Below, piece by piece: positions 10,403-18,345 of a stretch of 64,000 nucleotides of DNA. The position numbers were made by a program, and so were the translations under genes. Below the pieces are notes generated by a model. The model was not told the DNA's origin. It did no database searches and saw only the letters and a program-made list of their open reading frames with translations. Source of the DNA: Lachnospiraceae bacterium GAM79 (GTDB lineage: Bacteria > Bacillota > Clostridia > Lachnospirales > Lachnospiraceae); the NCBI GenBank assembly GCA_003584705.1, contig AP018536.1, forward strand, positions 1,550,001 to 1,614,000, given 5' to 3'. Each line of letters starts with the position of its first letter. Position 1 is the stretch's first letter.

Positions 10403-10464
10403 GATCCGCAATAGACAGATTACGAGACTGCTTGCAGGCAGAGTAATCTGTCTATTAGCGGATC
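10403..10464. repeat. Long inverted repeat after ychF
   Basis: Two arms of 21-22 bp (10403-10423 and 10443-10464) pair with a single extra A. The inner 14 bp AATAGACAGATTAC is perfect. There is no T-tract, so it is not a standard terminator. It could act as an RNA 3' end or be part of the repeat block that follows. Confidence 0.75.
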
Positions 10465-10472
10465 AAACATAC

Positions 10473-10736
10473 ATGAGCAAGTAGGGCGATAGCCCGGAAT
10501 GCGAATGTATGTGCCGGATTCGGGAGCGCAGAGCGCGGAGAAGCCGGTTAGTATGGAGCCATGAGCAAGTAGGGCGATAGCCCGGAATGCGAATGTATGT
10601 GCCGGATTCGGGAGCGCGAAGCGCGGAGAAGCCGGATAGTATGGAGCCATGAGCAAGTAGGGCGATAGCCCGGAATGCGAATGTATGTGCCGGATTCGGG
10701 AGCGCGAAGCGCGCAGAAGCCGGATAGTACCAAGAA
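10473..10736. repeat. Three tandem copies of an 88-bp palindromic repeat
   Basis: Near-identical copies start at 10473, 10561 and 10649, each with ATGAGCAAGTAGGGCGATAG. Each copy holds the small hairpin GGGC-GATA-GCCC and a GC-rich second hairpin (GAGCGCGAAGCGC). Minor differences between copies occur only near the second hairpin. The block fills the gap between ychF and lgt, and the last copy ends just before the lgt ribosome binding site. Open frames through the block are repeat artefacts. Confidence 0.9.
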
Positions 10737-10750
10737 AGGAAATAAATATT

Positions 10751-11626
10751 ATGATGAATGCAGGAGATATTGCATTTCCCCATTTAGGCATTTACCTGGA
10801 GAATGTTCCCAGAAGCTTTTCCGTATTCGGTTTCGAAATCGCCTTTTACGGCCTGATCATCGGAATCGGGGTACTGGCAGGCATTCTGATGGCGGTGCAT
10901 CAGGCAAAGGTGACAGGAGAAAATCCGGATACGATCTGGGATTTCGCCATTTATGCCGTGATCTTTTCCGTGATCGGAGCCAGAATCTATTACGTGGTCT
11001 TTGCCTGGGACTATTACAAGGACAATCTGTTAAGCATTTTCAATACCCGTAACGGCGGTATGGCGATCTACGGCGGTGTGATCGGAGCATTCCTGACACT
11101 GCTCATTTATTGCAGGATCAAGAAGATCAACCCGTTCCGGCTGGGAGATCTGTGTGTGCCGGGGTTGATCCTGGGACAGATCATCGGCCGCTGGGGTAAC
11201 TTTATGAACCGTGAAGTATTCGGGGAATATACGGACAGTTTTCTGGCCATGCGGCTTCCTATCGAAGCTGTGCGCAGCCGGGATATTTCTGAGAATGTAG
11301 CAGCTCACATTATCGATGGGACCAATTACATTCAGGTACATCCCACTTTCCTCTACGAGAGCCTGTGGAATCTGATGATCCTGATCATTATGCTGGTGTA
11401 CCGCAAGCACAAAAAGTTTGAGGGTGAGATCTGTCTGCTGTACTTCGGAGGCTATGGTCTTGGCAGATTCTGGATCGAAGGTATCCGGACAGATACCCTG
11501 TTTATCCCCGGAACGACCCTCGCCGTATCACAGGTATTATCCTTGTGCATGGTGATCTTCGCAGTGGTGACGGACGTTGTGGTACGTATCCGCCTGGAAA
11601 AACAGCCGAAAGTGGAAAAATATTAA
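10751..11626 (+). CDS. lgt: Prolipoprotein diacylglyceryl transferase
   Basis: Membrane enzyme that transfers diacylglycerol from phosphatidylglycerol to the lipobox Cys of prolipoproteins. 291 aa with about seven membrane helices. The signature GRWGNFMNREVFGEY is present, as is HPTFLYES near the C-terminal third. Start: ATG at 10751, 10 bp after AAGGA; a longer open frame from 10685 runs into the repeat block and is not the gene. Its product would process the amidase lipoprotein encoded upstream. Confidence 0.95.
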   Translation: MMNAGDIAFPHLGIYLENVPRSFSVFGFEIAFYGLIIGIGVLAGILMAVHQAKVTGENPDTIWDFAIYAVIFSVIGARIYYVVFAWDYYKDNLLSIFNTRNGGMAIYGGVIGAFLTLLIYCRIKKINPFRLGDLCVPGLILGQIIGRWGNFMNREVFGEYTDSFLAMRLPIEAVRSRDISENVAAHIIDGTNYIQVHPTFLYESLWNLMILIIMLVYRKHKKFEGEICLLYFGGYGLGRFWIEGIRTDTLFIPGTTLAVSQVLSLCMVIFAVVTDVVVRIRLEKQPKVEKY

Positions 11627-11720
11627 AAATTTTTAAAAATTTATTAAGAATATCGAAACAGGAGCAAATACATAGATATTGTGTTTGCTCTTATTTTTAT
11701 ACCAGATATAGTAGTAAAAG

Positions 11721-11751
11721 GCGCCTTTGTCGTAGGACAGGGCGCTTTTTT
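11721..11751 (+). terminator. Terminator after lgt
   Basis: Stem GCGCCTTTGTC / GACAGGGCGC with a short loop, followed by TTTTTT. It separates lgt from the division cluster. Confidence 0.75.
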
Positions 11752-11786
11752 GCGTGGTGCTGTCGAAAAAAGCTACTTGATTTCTC

Positions 11787-11859
11787 TTGTAAAATACCCT
11801 ATTTTAGTATAAAATCATAATAAAAGTGGGAGAAAGTGGAGGCAAGTGCCACAAAGTGG
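11787..11859 (+). promoter_or_regulatory. Promoter of the division cluster with an MraZ-box array
   Basis: A -35 TTGTAA (11787-11792), 17-bp spacer and -10 TAAAAT (11810-11815) are followed by four copies of AAAGTGG at an exact 10-bp period (11823, 11833, 11843 and 11853; the third is the variant CAAGTGC). Direct repeats of this sequence and spacing are the known operator of MraZ, so the next gene very likely represses its own operon here. The array lies in the transcribed region just downstream of the -10. Confidence 0.85.
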
Positions 11860-11925
11860 TAGATTTTTAGAAAAATGACCTCCTTTTCGTGGCAGTCCCC
11901 TTTTGGATGAATGGTGGTGAGTGCG

Positions 11926-12357
11926 ATGTTTATGAGCGAGTACAACCATACGTTAGATACGAAAGGCAGGTTGATTATTCCGGCAAAATTCCGAGAAGTC
12001 TTAGGAGAGGAATTTGTGGTTTCCAAAGGAATGGATGGCTGCTTATTTGTGTATGCCAACGATGACTGGAACGCTTTTGAACAGAAGCTGACTTCATTAC
12101 CTCTGATCAATAAAGAAGCAAGACAATTCGCCCGTTTCTTCCTGGCCGGTGCAGCTACGGTAGAAGTGGACAAGCAGGGAAGAATCCTGTTGCCGGCAGC
12201 ACTCAGAGAGTTCGCTGGACTGGAAAAGGACGTGGTACTGGTCGGCGTCGGCAGCCGTGTGGAGATCTGGAGCAAGGATAAATGGGAGAATATGAACTCC
12301 GATACCGATATGGATGAGATCACCAGCGCCATGGAAGGACTGGGACTGACCATTTAA
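11926..12357 (+). CDS. mraZ: Transcriptional regulator MraZ
   Basis: First gene of the division and cell-wall (dcw) cluster; a ring-forming AbrB-fold DNA-binding protein that represses the operon. 143 aa with two AbrB-like half motifs ([14 protein letters not shown] near residue 13 and [14 protein letters not shown] near residue 86). I chose the ATG at 11926 (MFMSEYNHT), which matches family N-termini and follows GGTGGTGAG; an upstream in-frame ATG at 11911 lacks a good site. The binding repeats are 67 bp upstream. Confidence 0.96.
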   Translation: MFMSEYNHTLDTKGRLIIPAKFREVLGEEFVVSKGMDGCLFVYANDDWNAFEQKLTSLPLINKEARQFARFFLAGAATVEVDKQGRILLPAALREFAGLEKDVVLVGVGSRVEIWSKDKWENMNSDTDMDEITSAMEGLGLTI

Positions 12358-12392
12358 CGGGTGAAAAACGTGACCGAGAAAGGATGACCGTC

Positions 12393-13322
12393 GTGGAATT
12401 CAATCATTATTCTGTGATGCTGCATGAGACCATTGAACAACTGAATATTAACCCGGACGGCATCTATGTGGACGGAACTTTAGGTGGAGGAGGACATGCC
12501 TACGAAGTATGCAGCCGCCTGAAAAACGGACATTTCTACGGTATTGATCAGGATGATGCAGCAATCGCGGCAGCATCCGCAAGATTGCAGCCGTTTGGAG
12601 ATAAAGTGACCGTGATCCGCAACAATTATGTAAATGCAGTGGAGGCTCTCAGAGAATATGGTGTCACCGGCGTGGACGGAATCGTGCTGGATCTGGGAGT
12701 ATCTTCCTATCAGCTGGATACCGAAGACCGAGGATTTTCCTATCGGTTTGATGCCCCTCTTGACATGCGGATGGATCGCAGGCAGACCCTGACAGCGAGA
12801 GATATCGTCAACAATTATTCCGAGATGGAACTGTATCACATCATCCGGGATTACGGTGAAGATCCTTTTGCCAAGAATATAGCGAAACACATTGTGAAAA
12901 ACAGGGCAGACAAGCCCATTGAGACCACCTTTGAATTAAATGAGATCATCAAAGCCGCAGTCCCGGCAAAGATGCGACAGAACGGACATCCTTCGAAGCA
13001 GACTTTCCAGGCAATCCGTATCGAATGTAATCAGGAACTGGAAGTACTGAAAAAGGCGCTGGACGAGCTGATCGATCTGCTGAATCCCGGCGGAAGGTTC
13101 TGCATTATTACCTTCCATTCCCTGGAGGACCGGATCGTGAAGAACGCATTCCGCAGGAATGAGAATCCCTGCACCTGTCCGCCGGAATTTCCGGTGTGCG
13201 TATGCGGTAAGGTCTCCAAGGGAAAGGTGATCACCAGAAAACCCATTCTTCCCAGTGTGGAAGAACTGGAAGTAAACAGCAGATCCAAGAGTGCAAAGCT
13301 CAGGGTATTTGAGAAAAAATAA
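12393..13322 (+). CDS. rsmH: 16S rRNA (cytosine-1402-N4)-methyltransferase
   Basis: SAM-dependent methyltransferase (formerly MraW) that modifies C1402 of 16S rRNA in the decoding centre. SAM-binding motif DGTLGGGGH lies near residue 25, and [11 protein letters not shown] and the C-terminal [11 protein letters not shown] are typical. The GTG at 12393 is preferred because AAAGGA lies 8 bp upstream; the ATG at 12384 overlaps that site. About 309 aa. Second gene of the division operon, 35 bp behind mraZ. Confidence 0.95.
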   Translation: MEFNHYSVMLHETIEQLNINPDGIYVDGTLGGGGHAYEVCSRLKNGHFYGIDQDDAAIAAASARLQPFGDKVTVIRNNYVNAVEALREYGVTGVDGIVLDLGVSSYQLDTEDRGFSYRFDAPLDMRMDRRQTLTARDIVNNYSEMELYHIIRDYGEDPFAKNIAKHIVKNRADKPIETTFELNEIIKAAVPAKMRQNGHPSKQTFQAIRIECNQELEVLKKALDELIDLLNPGGRFCIITFHSLEDRIVKNAFRRNENPCTCPPEFPVCVCGKVSKGKVITRKPILPSVEELEVNSRSKSAKLRVFEKK

Positions 13323-13355
13323 AAGACTTTAGTAGTGAAAGCGGGGAGAAAGAGT

Positions 13356-13811
13356 ATGGCACAGAGAAGAAGAGTAAGCAATACTCCTTACATATATGAT
13401 AATACAGCAAGAGACTTACAGATCCGCAGGCAGATGGAGGAGCCTCGGAGACAGATGTCTCATGAGACGAGAAAAAACAGAGAAAAAGCAAGACATATGA
13501 GCATCGGCTACGTCACCTTTCTGATGGGAGCATTGATTGCCTGTGCCTTCTGTCTGGTAAATTATATCCAGATGCAGTCGGAGCTGACCACCAAGATCAC
13601 TGAGGTGTCCAGAATGGAGAGTGAACTGAACTCTCTGAAGCTGTCAAACGATGAAGAGTACAGCCGGATTACCAGCAATATCAATCTGGAAGAAGTCAAG
13701 AGAATTGCCATCGGCGAACTTGGAATGACCTATGCTGCCGAAGGACAGGTAATCACCTACGCAAACAGCAGCAACGACTATATGCGTCAGGCGGATACCA
13801 GCCAGAACTAA
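13356..13811 (+). CDS. ftsL: FtsL-like septum protein
   Basis: Small bitopic membrane protein of the divisome, 151 aa. A basic cytoplasmic N-terminus is followed by one membrane helix (about residues 49-70) and an extracytoplasmic coiled coil with heptads (about 72-120). Recognition is mostly by position between rsmH and a class B PBP and by topology, as FtsL sequences diverge quickly. Start: ATG at 13356 after GGGGAGA; an upstream GTG at 13335 is less likely. Confidence 0.82.
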   Translation: MAQRRRVSNTPYIYDNTARDLQIRRQMEEPRRQMSHETRKNREKARHMSIGYVTFLMGALIACAFCLVNYIQMQSELTTKITEVSRMESELNSLKLSNDEEYSRITSNINLEEVKRIAIGELGMTYAAEGQVITYANSSNDYMRQADTSQN

Positions 13812-13829
13812 GTCTGGGAGGCAGAAAGC

Positions 13830-16091
13830 GTGAAGGAACAGAAGCCTAAGAAATTTTCCATAAAGATGCAGAAAAAACTTTTATGCCTGTATGCCCTGAT
13901 CATACTGGCATTTATTCTGCTGTCTGTCCGACTGTCCTGGATCGTGAAAGCGGATGGAGCAACCTACGAAAAACAGGTTTTGTCACAGCAGAAATACGAC
14001 TCCGTGACATTGCCGTTCCGCCGTGGAGACATCGTGGATACCAAGGGAACAAAACTGGCAGTCAGCGAGAAGGTATATAATCTGGTCATTGATTCCTATG
14101 TAATGTTAAGCCGTGAGACTTATCTGGAACCGACGATGGAGGCGCTGTCCGCAAATTTCCCGGATCTGGATATGACGGCAGTGAGACAGTATGTGATCAG
14201 TCATCCGGATTCTTCCTGGTATGTCCCTCTCAGAAGGCTGACCTATGATCAGATCAGCGGTTTTCAGGCGGCAGCACTGGAGGACAGCAAGATCAAGGGC
14301 GTCTGGTTCCAGGAAGAATACAAGAGAGTCTATCCCAATGGTTCCCTGGCGGCGGACGTGATCGGATTCTCCAGATCGGACAACGAAGGACAGTACGGAC
14401 TGGAAGAGTATTACAATGATGTGCTGAACGGAACCACCGGAAGAGAGTATGGATATCTGAATGATGATGCCAACCTGGAGCGGACCATCAAACCGGCCGT
14501 GGACGGCAATACGATACACAGTACCATTGATGCCAATATCCAGGGTATTGTGGAGAAATATCTGAAGCAGTTTAACGAGGAACATAAGGATGCGGTACAT
14601 CCCGGTAACGGTGCGGAAAATGTGGGCTGCATCATTATGGAGGTTAATACCGGTAATATTCTGGCCATGGCAAGTTATCCGACCTATGACCTGAACGATA
14701 CCAGGAATACGGACGCCCTTTTGGGATCCCGTAAGATCGAGATGGTGACCAATGCCAACGGTTATGATGTTCTGACCAAGACAGATACCTATTTTACGCA
14801 GGAAGACATTGATGCCTTAACGGATGACGAATTGCTGGACAACCTGAATTACCTGTGGAAGAACTATTGTATCTCCACTACTTACGAGCCGGGTTCCACA
14901 GCAAAACCGTTTACTGTGGCGGCAGCACTGGAGAGCGGTGCTATCACCGGCAACGAGCACTATCAGTGTAACGGATCTCTGGAAGTCGGCGGACATACGA
15001 TCAAGTGTCACAGCTATCGTTCCGGCGGTGAAGGAGATGTATCCGTACAGGATTCCATTGCCTGGTCCTGCAACGTGGCGCTGATGAAGATTGCAGCTAC
15101 TTTGGGAAAAGAAGAGTTTGCCAAATTCCAACAGACCTTTAACTTTGGATTAAAGACCAACGTGGATCTGGCAGGAGAAGCGAGAACCGCAAGCCTGTTG
15201 TTCCCAGTAGATCAGATGGGAAGCGCCGATCTGGCTACCAACAGTTTCGGACAGAACTTCAATGTAACAATGATCCAGATGATCACGGGATTCTGTTCCC
15301 TGATCAACGGCGGTTATTATTATGAGCCGCATATGGTGGATAAGATCACCAATTCTAACGGCGCAACAGTGGAAAACATCGAGCCCAGAGTACTGCGTCA
15401 GACCATTTCCGAGAGCACCTCGGCGAAGATCAGACAGTACTGCCGGGCTACCGTAATGGAAGAGGGTGGTGACCGCAGAACCGGTAGAACCGCAAGACCT
15501 GCAGGCTACGCCATCGGTGGCAAGACCGGTACCGCAGAGACCATTCCCCGTAAAAACGGTGAGTACGTCGTATCCTTTATGGGATATGCACCGGCGGATG
15601 ATCCCCAGATCGCTATCTATGTGGTCGTGGATCGTGCCAATGCATCTCCGCAGGATGATGCGAAGTTCGCAACCGGTATTGTACGAAATGTTCTGACGGA
15701 AGTATTGCCGTACCTGAATATTTTCATGACCGAGGAGCTGTCTGAGAAGGAGATCCAGGAGCTGGCAGAAAAACAGATCGAGATCACCAATCAGTATACC
15801 CAGAAGCCCGAGGACGGTGAGGATCAGAATAATGGTGACGGAACCGGCGACGGACAGACCGGAGACGATCAGACGGGCAGTGGTGATGGAACCGGCGACG
15901 GTCAGGGCGGTGATGATTCAACACCTTCCGAGGATTGGAGAAATTATCCTGTGGATCCGGCCACCGGTTATCTGGTAAGCCCGATTGACGGTGGACTGAT
16001 TGACCCTGTTACGGGAGCGGATGTCGGCGGCGATGATTCCCTGGGGGACAGCCCGGTCAACAATAATCTGCTGAACCAGCAGAATGAATAG
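13830..16091 (+). CDS. pbpB: Class B penicillin-binding protein (FtsI/PbpB-like transpeptidase)
   Basis: Septal peptidoglycan transpeptidase. One N-terminal membrane anchor (about residues 13-35) is followed by the PBP dimer domain and the transpeptidase domain with all three motifs: STAK, SCN and KTG (in GGKTGTAETIPR). After about residue 640 comes an unusual Asp/Gly/Thr-rich low-complexity tail with repeats of GDGTGDGQ, then a proline-containing segment ending in NNLLNQQNE; no PASTA repeats. Start: GTG at 13830 after GGGAGGC. It precedes spoVD, as in Bacillus. Confidence 0.92.
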   Translation: MKEQKPKKFSIKMQKKLLCLYALIILAFILLSVRLSWIVKADGATYEKQVLSQQKYDSVTLPFRRGDIVDTKGTKLAVSEKVYNLVIDSYVMLSRETYLEPTMEALSANFPDLDMTAVRQYVISHPDSSWYVPLRRLTYDQISGFQAAALEDSKIKGVWFQEEYKRVYPNGSLAADVIGFSRSDNEGQYGLEEYYNDVLNGTTGREYGYLNDDANLERTIKPAVDGNTIHSTIDANIQGIVEKYLKQFNEEHKDAVHPGNGAENVGCIIMEVNTGNILAMASYPTYDLNDTRNTDALLGSRKIEMVTNANGYDVLTKTDTYFTQEDIDALTDDELLDNLNYLWKNYCISTTYEPGSTAKPFTVAAALESGAITGNEHYQCNGSLEVGGHTIKCHSYRSGGEGDVSVQDSIAWSCNVALMKIAATLGKEEFAKFQQTFNFGLKTNVDLAGEARTASLLFPVDQMGSADLATNSFGQNFNVTMIQMITGFCSLINGGYYYEPHMVDKITNSNGATVENIEPRVLRQTISESTSAKIRQYCRATVMEEGGDRRTGRTARPAGYAIGGKTGTAETIPRKNGEYVVSFMGYAPADDPQIAIYVVVDRANASPQDDAKFATGIVRNVLTEVLPYLNIFMTEELSEKEIQELAEKQIEITNQYTQKPEDGEDQNNGDGTGDGQTGDDQTGSGDGTGDGQGGDDSTPSEDWRNYPVDPATGYLVSPIDGGLIDPVTGADVGGDDSLGDSPVNNNLLNQQNE

Positions 16092-16111
16092 TAAGGTAAT
16101 CTGACGAATAG

Positions 16112-16163
16112 CCTCACAGCAAGAGCAATAAAATGTAAAAAGCTCTTGTTGTGAGGTTTTTTT
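16112..16163 (+). terminator. Strong terminator hairpin that also contains the spoVD ribosome binding site
   Basis: A 15-bp stem (16112-16126 with 16142-16156, one G-U pair) is followed by seven T (16157-16163). The spoVD ATG begins at the next base. The only Shine-Dalgarno-like sequence, GTGAGG, is the 3' arm of the stem, so the hairpin would both terminate read-through from pbpB and hide the spoVD start site. Confidence 0.88.
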
Positions 16164-17312
16164 ATGGCAGATCATCAGAATCGTTTCTTTCATCGGAAGA
16201 AGATCATGACCATATTTTTCGTATGTGCGGCAGTGCTCTGCGGACTGTTGGGAAGACTATTGTATCTGATGGTATGGCGGGCGGAATATTATGAGGAAGC
16301 GGCCACAAGGCTGCACGAAAGAGAGCGCAGCATCAAGGCGGCGAGAGGACGGATTCTGGATCGCAACGGGGTCGTGCTGGCGGACAACAAGATGGTCTGT
16401 ACGGTATCGGTGATCCACAATCAGATCGAGGAGCCGGAGCAGGTGATCGCCATACTGGTGAAGGAACTGGGAATCTCCGAGGAAGAGGCCAGAAAGCGGG
16501 TGGAGAAATATTCCTCCATCGAGCGGGTGAAAAGCAACGTGGATAAGACCGTGGGAGACCGGATCCGGGAATATGATCTGGCCGGGGTAAAAGTGGACGA
16601 AGATTACAAGAGATATTATCCTTACGGGGATCTGGCTAGCAAGGTGCTGGGTTTTACCGGAGGAGACAATCAGGGAATCATCGGACTGGAAGTGGTATAT
16701 GAAGAGATCCTGCAGGGGGATCCGGGAATGATCCTGACGATCACGGACGCCAAGGGGATCGAGGTGGATACGGCAGGGGAGCGTCGGGTGGAACCGGTGC
16801 CGGGCATGGATCTTCGTATCAGCATCGACCGGAACATCCAGGAGTATGCTACACAGCTGGCGGCGCAGGCCTGTGCCACCAAGGAGGCGGACAGTGTTTA
16901 TATAGTGGCTATGAATCCGCAGAACGGCGAGATCCTGGCTATGGTGAATTATCCGGAGTTTGATTTGAATGACCCTTATACCTTACCGGAGCTGACGGAA
17001 GTGAAGGAGGACGGCAGCGTTGTGGCGGTGGACCCGGACACACTGACGGCGGAACAGAAACAGGAAAAGCTGAATGCCATGTGGCGAAACGGCTGTATCA
17101 ACGACACCTACGAACCGGGATCCACCTTCAAGATCATCACGGCCGCTGCGGGACTGGAGGCGGGAGTAGTGACCCCGGAAAGCACTTTTTCCTGTCCAGG
17201 ATTTATCATCGTGGATGACCGCAGGATCCGTTGTCACAAGATCGCCGGGCATGGCAGCCAGACTTTTGTACAGTGCATGGAGAACAGTTGTAACCAGAGG
17301 GTCTGGATCTGA
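16164..17312 (+). CDS. spoVD: SpoVD-like sporulation transpeptidase, 5' part (split gene)
   Basis: First 377 codons of a class B PBP needed in Bacillus for spore cortex synthesis in the mother cell. Membrane anchor at about residues 16-36, PBP dimer domain, then the transpeptidase domain with the nucleophile motif STFK (in YEPGSTFK). The native frame reaches SCN (Ser375-Cys376-Asn377), then enters foreign sequence and stops after QRVWI. The missing 222 codons lie at 27749-28417. Position after pbpB and before spoIIGA-sigE supports spoVD. Alone, this fragment lacks the KTG motif and cannot be an active transpeptidase. Confidence 0.9.
   Translation: MADHQNRFFHRKKIMTIFFVCAAVLCGLLGRLLYLMVWRAEYYEEAATRLHERERSIKAARGRILDRNGVVLADNKMVCTVSVIHNQIEEPEQVIAILVKELGISEEEARKRVEKYSSIERVKSNVDKTVGDRIREYDLAGVKVDEDYKRYYPYGDLASKVLGFTGGDNQGIIGLEVVYEEILQGDPGMILTITDAKGIEVDTAGERRVEPVPGMDLRISIDRNIQEYATQLAAQACATKEADSVYIVAMNPQNGEILAMVNYPEFDLNDPYTLPELTEVKEDGSVVAVDPDTLTAEQKQEKLNAMWRNGCINDTYEPGSTFKIITAAAGLEAGVVTPESTFSCPGFIIVDDRRIRCHKIAGHGSQTFVQCMENSCNQRVWI
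17288..17295 (+). other. Left junction (attL core) of the spoVD-intervening element
   Basis: TTGTAACC occurs here and at 27742-27749, inside the spoVD codons for Ser-Cys-Asn-Pro. Left of it the sequence is spoVD; right of it lies element sequence AGAGGGTCTGG, whose GGGTCTGGA mirrors TCCAGACCC just before the right core. Confidence 0.88.
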
Positions 17313-17358
17313 TGCTGGGGTGCGAGTGGGGAGAAACAGGGAATTTCAAAACGGTGGT

Positions 17359-17387
17359 TTGTAATTTTGTGAATTAGGCGGTATAAT
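17359..17387 (+). promoter_or_regulatory. Promoter of the three-gene cargo operon
   Basis: TTGTAA (17359-17364), a 17-bp spacer and a perfect TATAAT (17382-17387), 25 bp before the first cargo ATG. It is a vegetative-type promoter that lies wholly within the element. Confidence 0.75.
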
Positions 17388-17411
17388 AAATGAAAAGGAG
17401 AACGGCGAAGT

Positions 17412-17870
17412 ATGGTTAGACTATATACCTCAGGCAAATATTTTAAAGACAACGAAATCATCATAGACAATGATTCTTTTTTTAATAACAATGTATCTGC
17501 AAAAAGCCTTTCCGAAAATTCTATTAAGGTCATGGAAGAAGTTGACCATGCAAAGCTATTGGATCAGAATATCGGGAAAATAGAAACTCCTTACGGCATT
17601 ACTGGTATTCAGGACTTGTCAACGGGGTGCAAAACCATATTGAATTGCATTTTTCTGCAAGAGAACCAGAAGGTATATCCGACAGTCAGAGCGATTAATG
17701 CAACGGAATGCGGAAAGAATGCGTTAGAGCAGCTTTTCTGTTATATTGATAAGACTAATATGGACATAGGAATCGTCCTGGAGCATGAGGATGAAATATA
17801 TGAATGCGGTAACAGAGAGTATTTGATCAACGATTCCGAAAGAATAACAGACTTACTTTTCATGGTGTAG
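17412..17870 (+). CDS. DUF4869-like protein, first gene of cargo operon
   Basis: Soluble protein of 152 aa with no signal peptide, membrane helix or recognisable catalytic motif. The central stretch (PYGITGIQDLSTGCKTILN) and the following Cys/Asn region resemble my memory of DUF4869, a small family of unknown function; this needs a profile search. It starts 25 bp behind a strong promoter and is followed 16 bp later by the P-loop gene, so the three genes probably act together. AAGGAG lies 11 bp before the ATG. Confidence 0.5.
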   Translation: MVRLYTSGKYFKDNEIIIDNDSFFNNNVSAKSLSENSIKVMEEVDHAKLLDQNIGKIETPYGITGIQDLSTGCKTILNCIFLQENQKVYPTVRAINATECGKNALEQLFCYIDKTNMDIGIVLEHEDEIYECGNREYLINDSERITDLLFMV

Positions 17871-17886
17871 TTTATGGGGAGGTAAC

Positions 17887-18345
17887 ATGCAACAGTGTTA
17901 TGATTGGCAAAGCAATGTTTTGAAATTTACGGATGTAAACGGAAATAAATATAACTTAAAATTCCGGGGAAATAAGACCATAGTGCATGGGGATAGTGCA
18001 ACGGGAAAATCTTTACTGTGCACTATGTTGAAAAGCTACATCAACGATAATAATAATGCCAGCTTTAAGCCGTATAATGCTGACAATATTTTTATTGTAT
18101 CAAAGGATAATAAGGACAAGCTTTCCTTACAAAAGGGTAAGCTTATCATAATAGACAGAGCAGAGCTTATACTGGATGAACAGATGGTAGAAATTATCAA
18201 TGCGGACAGAGGGGACAACAGATACCTGATATTTTTAAGAAAACCTATGGGAATCGAGTTGTCACCGAACTATTTCGGGACGTTGTGCAAGAAGGATGGG
18301 GAACTGCAGTTGGAATATGAGTGTTATGTACGGGGGTGGGCATAA
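17887..18345 (+). CDS. Small P-loop ATPase, second gene of cargo operon
   Basis: Very short NTPase-like protein (152 aa). Walker A is VHGDSATGKSL (about residues 36-46) and a Walker B-like strand is KLIIIDRAELIL (about 86-97); a final acidic catalytic residue may be the Glu there. No ABC signature or sensor helices are obvious, so it is either a minimal ATPase or one half of a split machine. The ORF ends in a single TAA and the same frame continues directly into the TOPRIM-like gene. Confidence 0.65.
   Translation: MQQCYDWQSNVLKFTDVNGNKYNLKFRGNKTIVHGDSATGKSLLCTMLKSYINDNNNASFKPYNADNIFIVSKDNKDKLSLQKGKLIIIDRAELILDEQMVEIINADRGDNRYLIFLRKPMGIELSPNYFGTLCKKDGELQLEYECYVRGWA

Noticed and set aside
10420-10791. 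Overlapping minus-strand ORFs with repeated RIRHIHSHSGLSPYLL
   Set aside because: They are produced by the 88-bp tandem repeat, have no ribosome binding site and occur in several frames.
14438-15940. spoVD assigned to the 753-aa PBP at 13830-16091
   Set aside because: Gene order (ftsL-pbpB-spoVD) and the mother-cell logic of the intervening element favour the second PBP as SpoVD; the first keeps KTG and lies directly after ftsL. Orthology by alignment would settle it.
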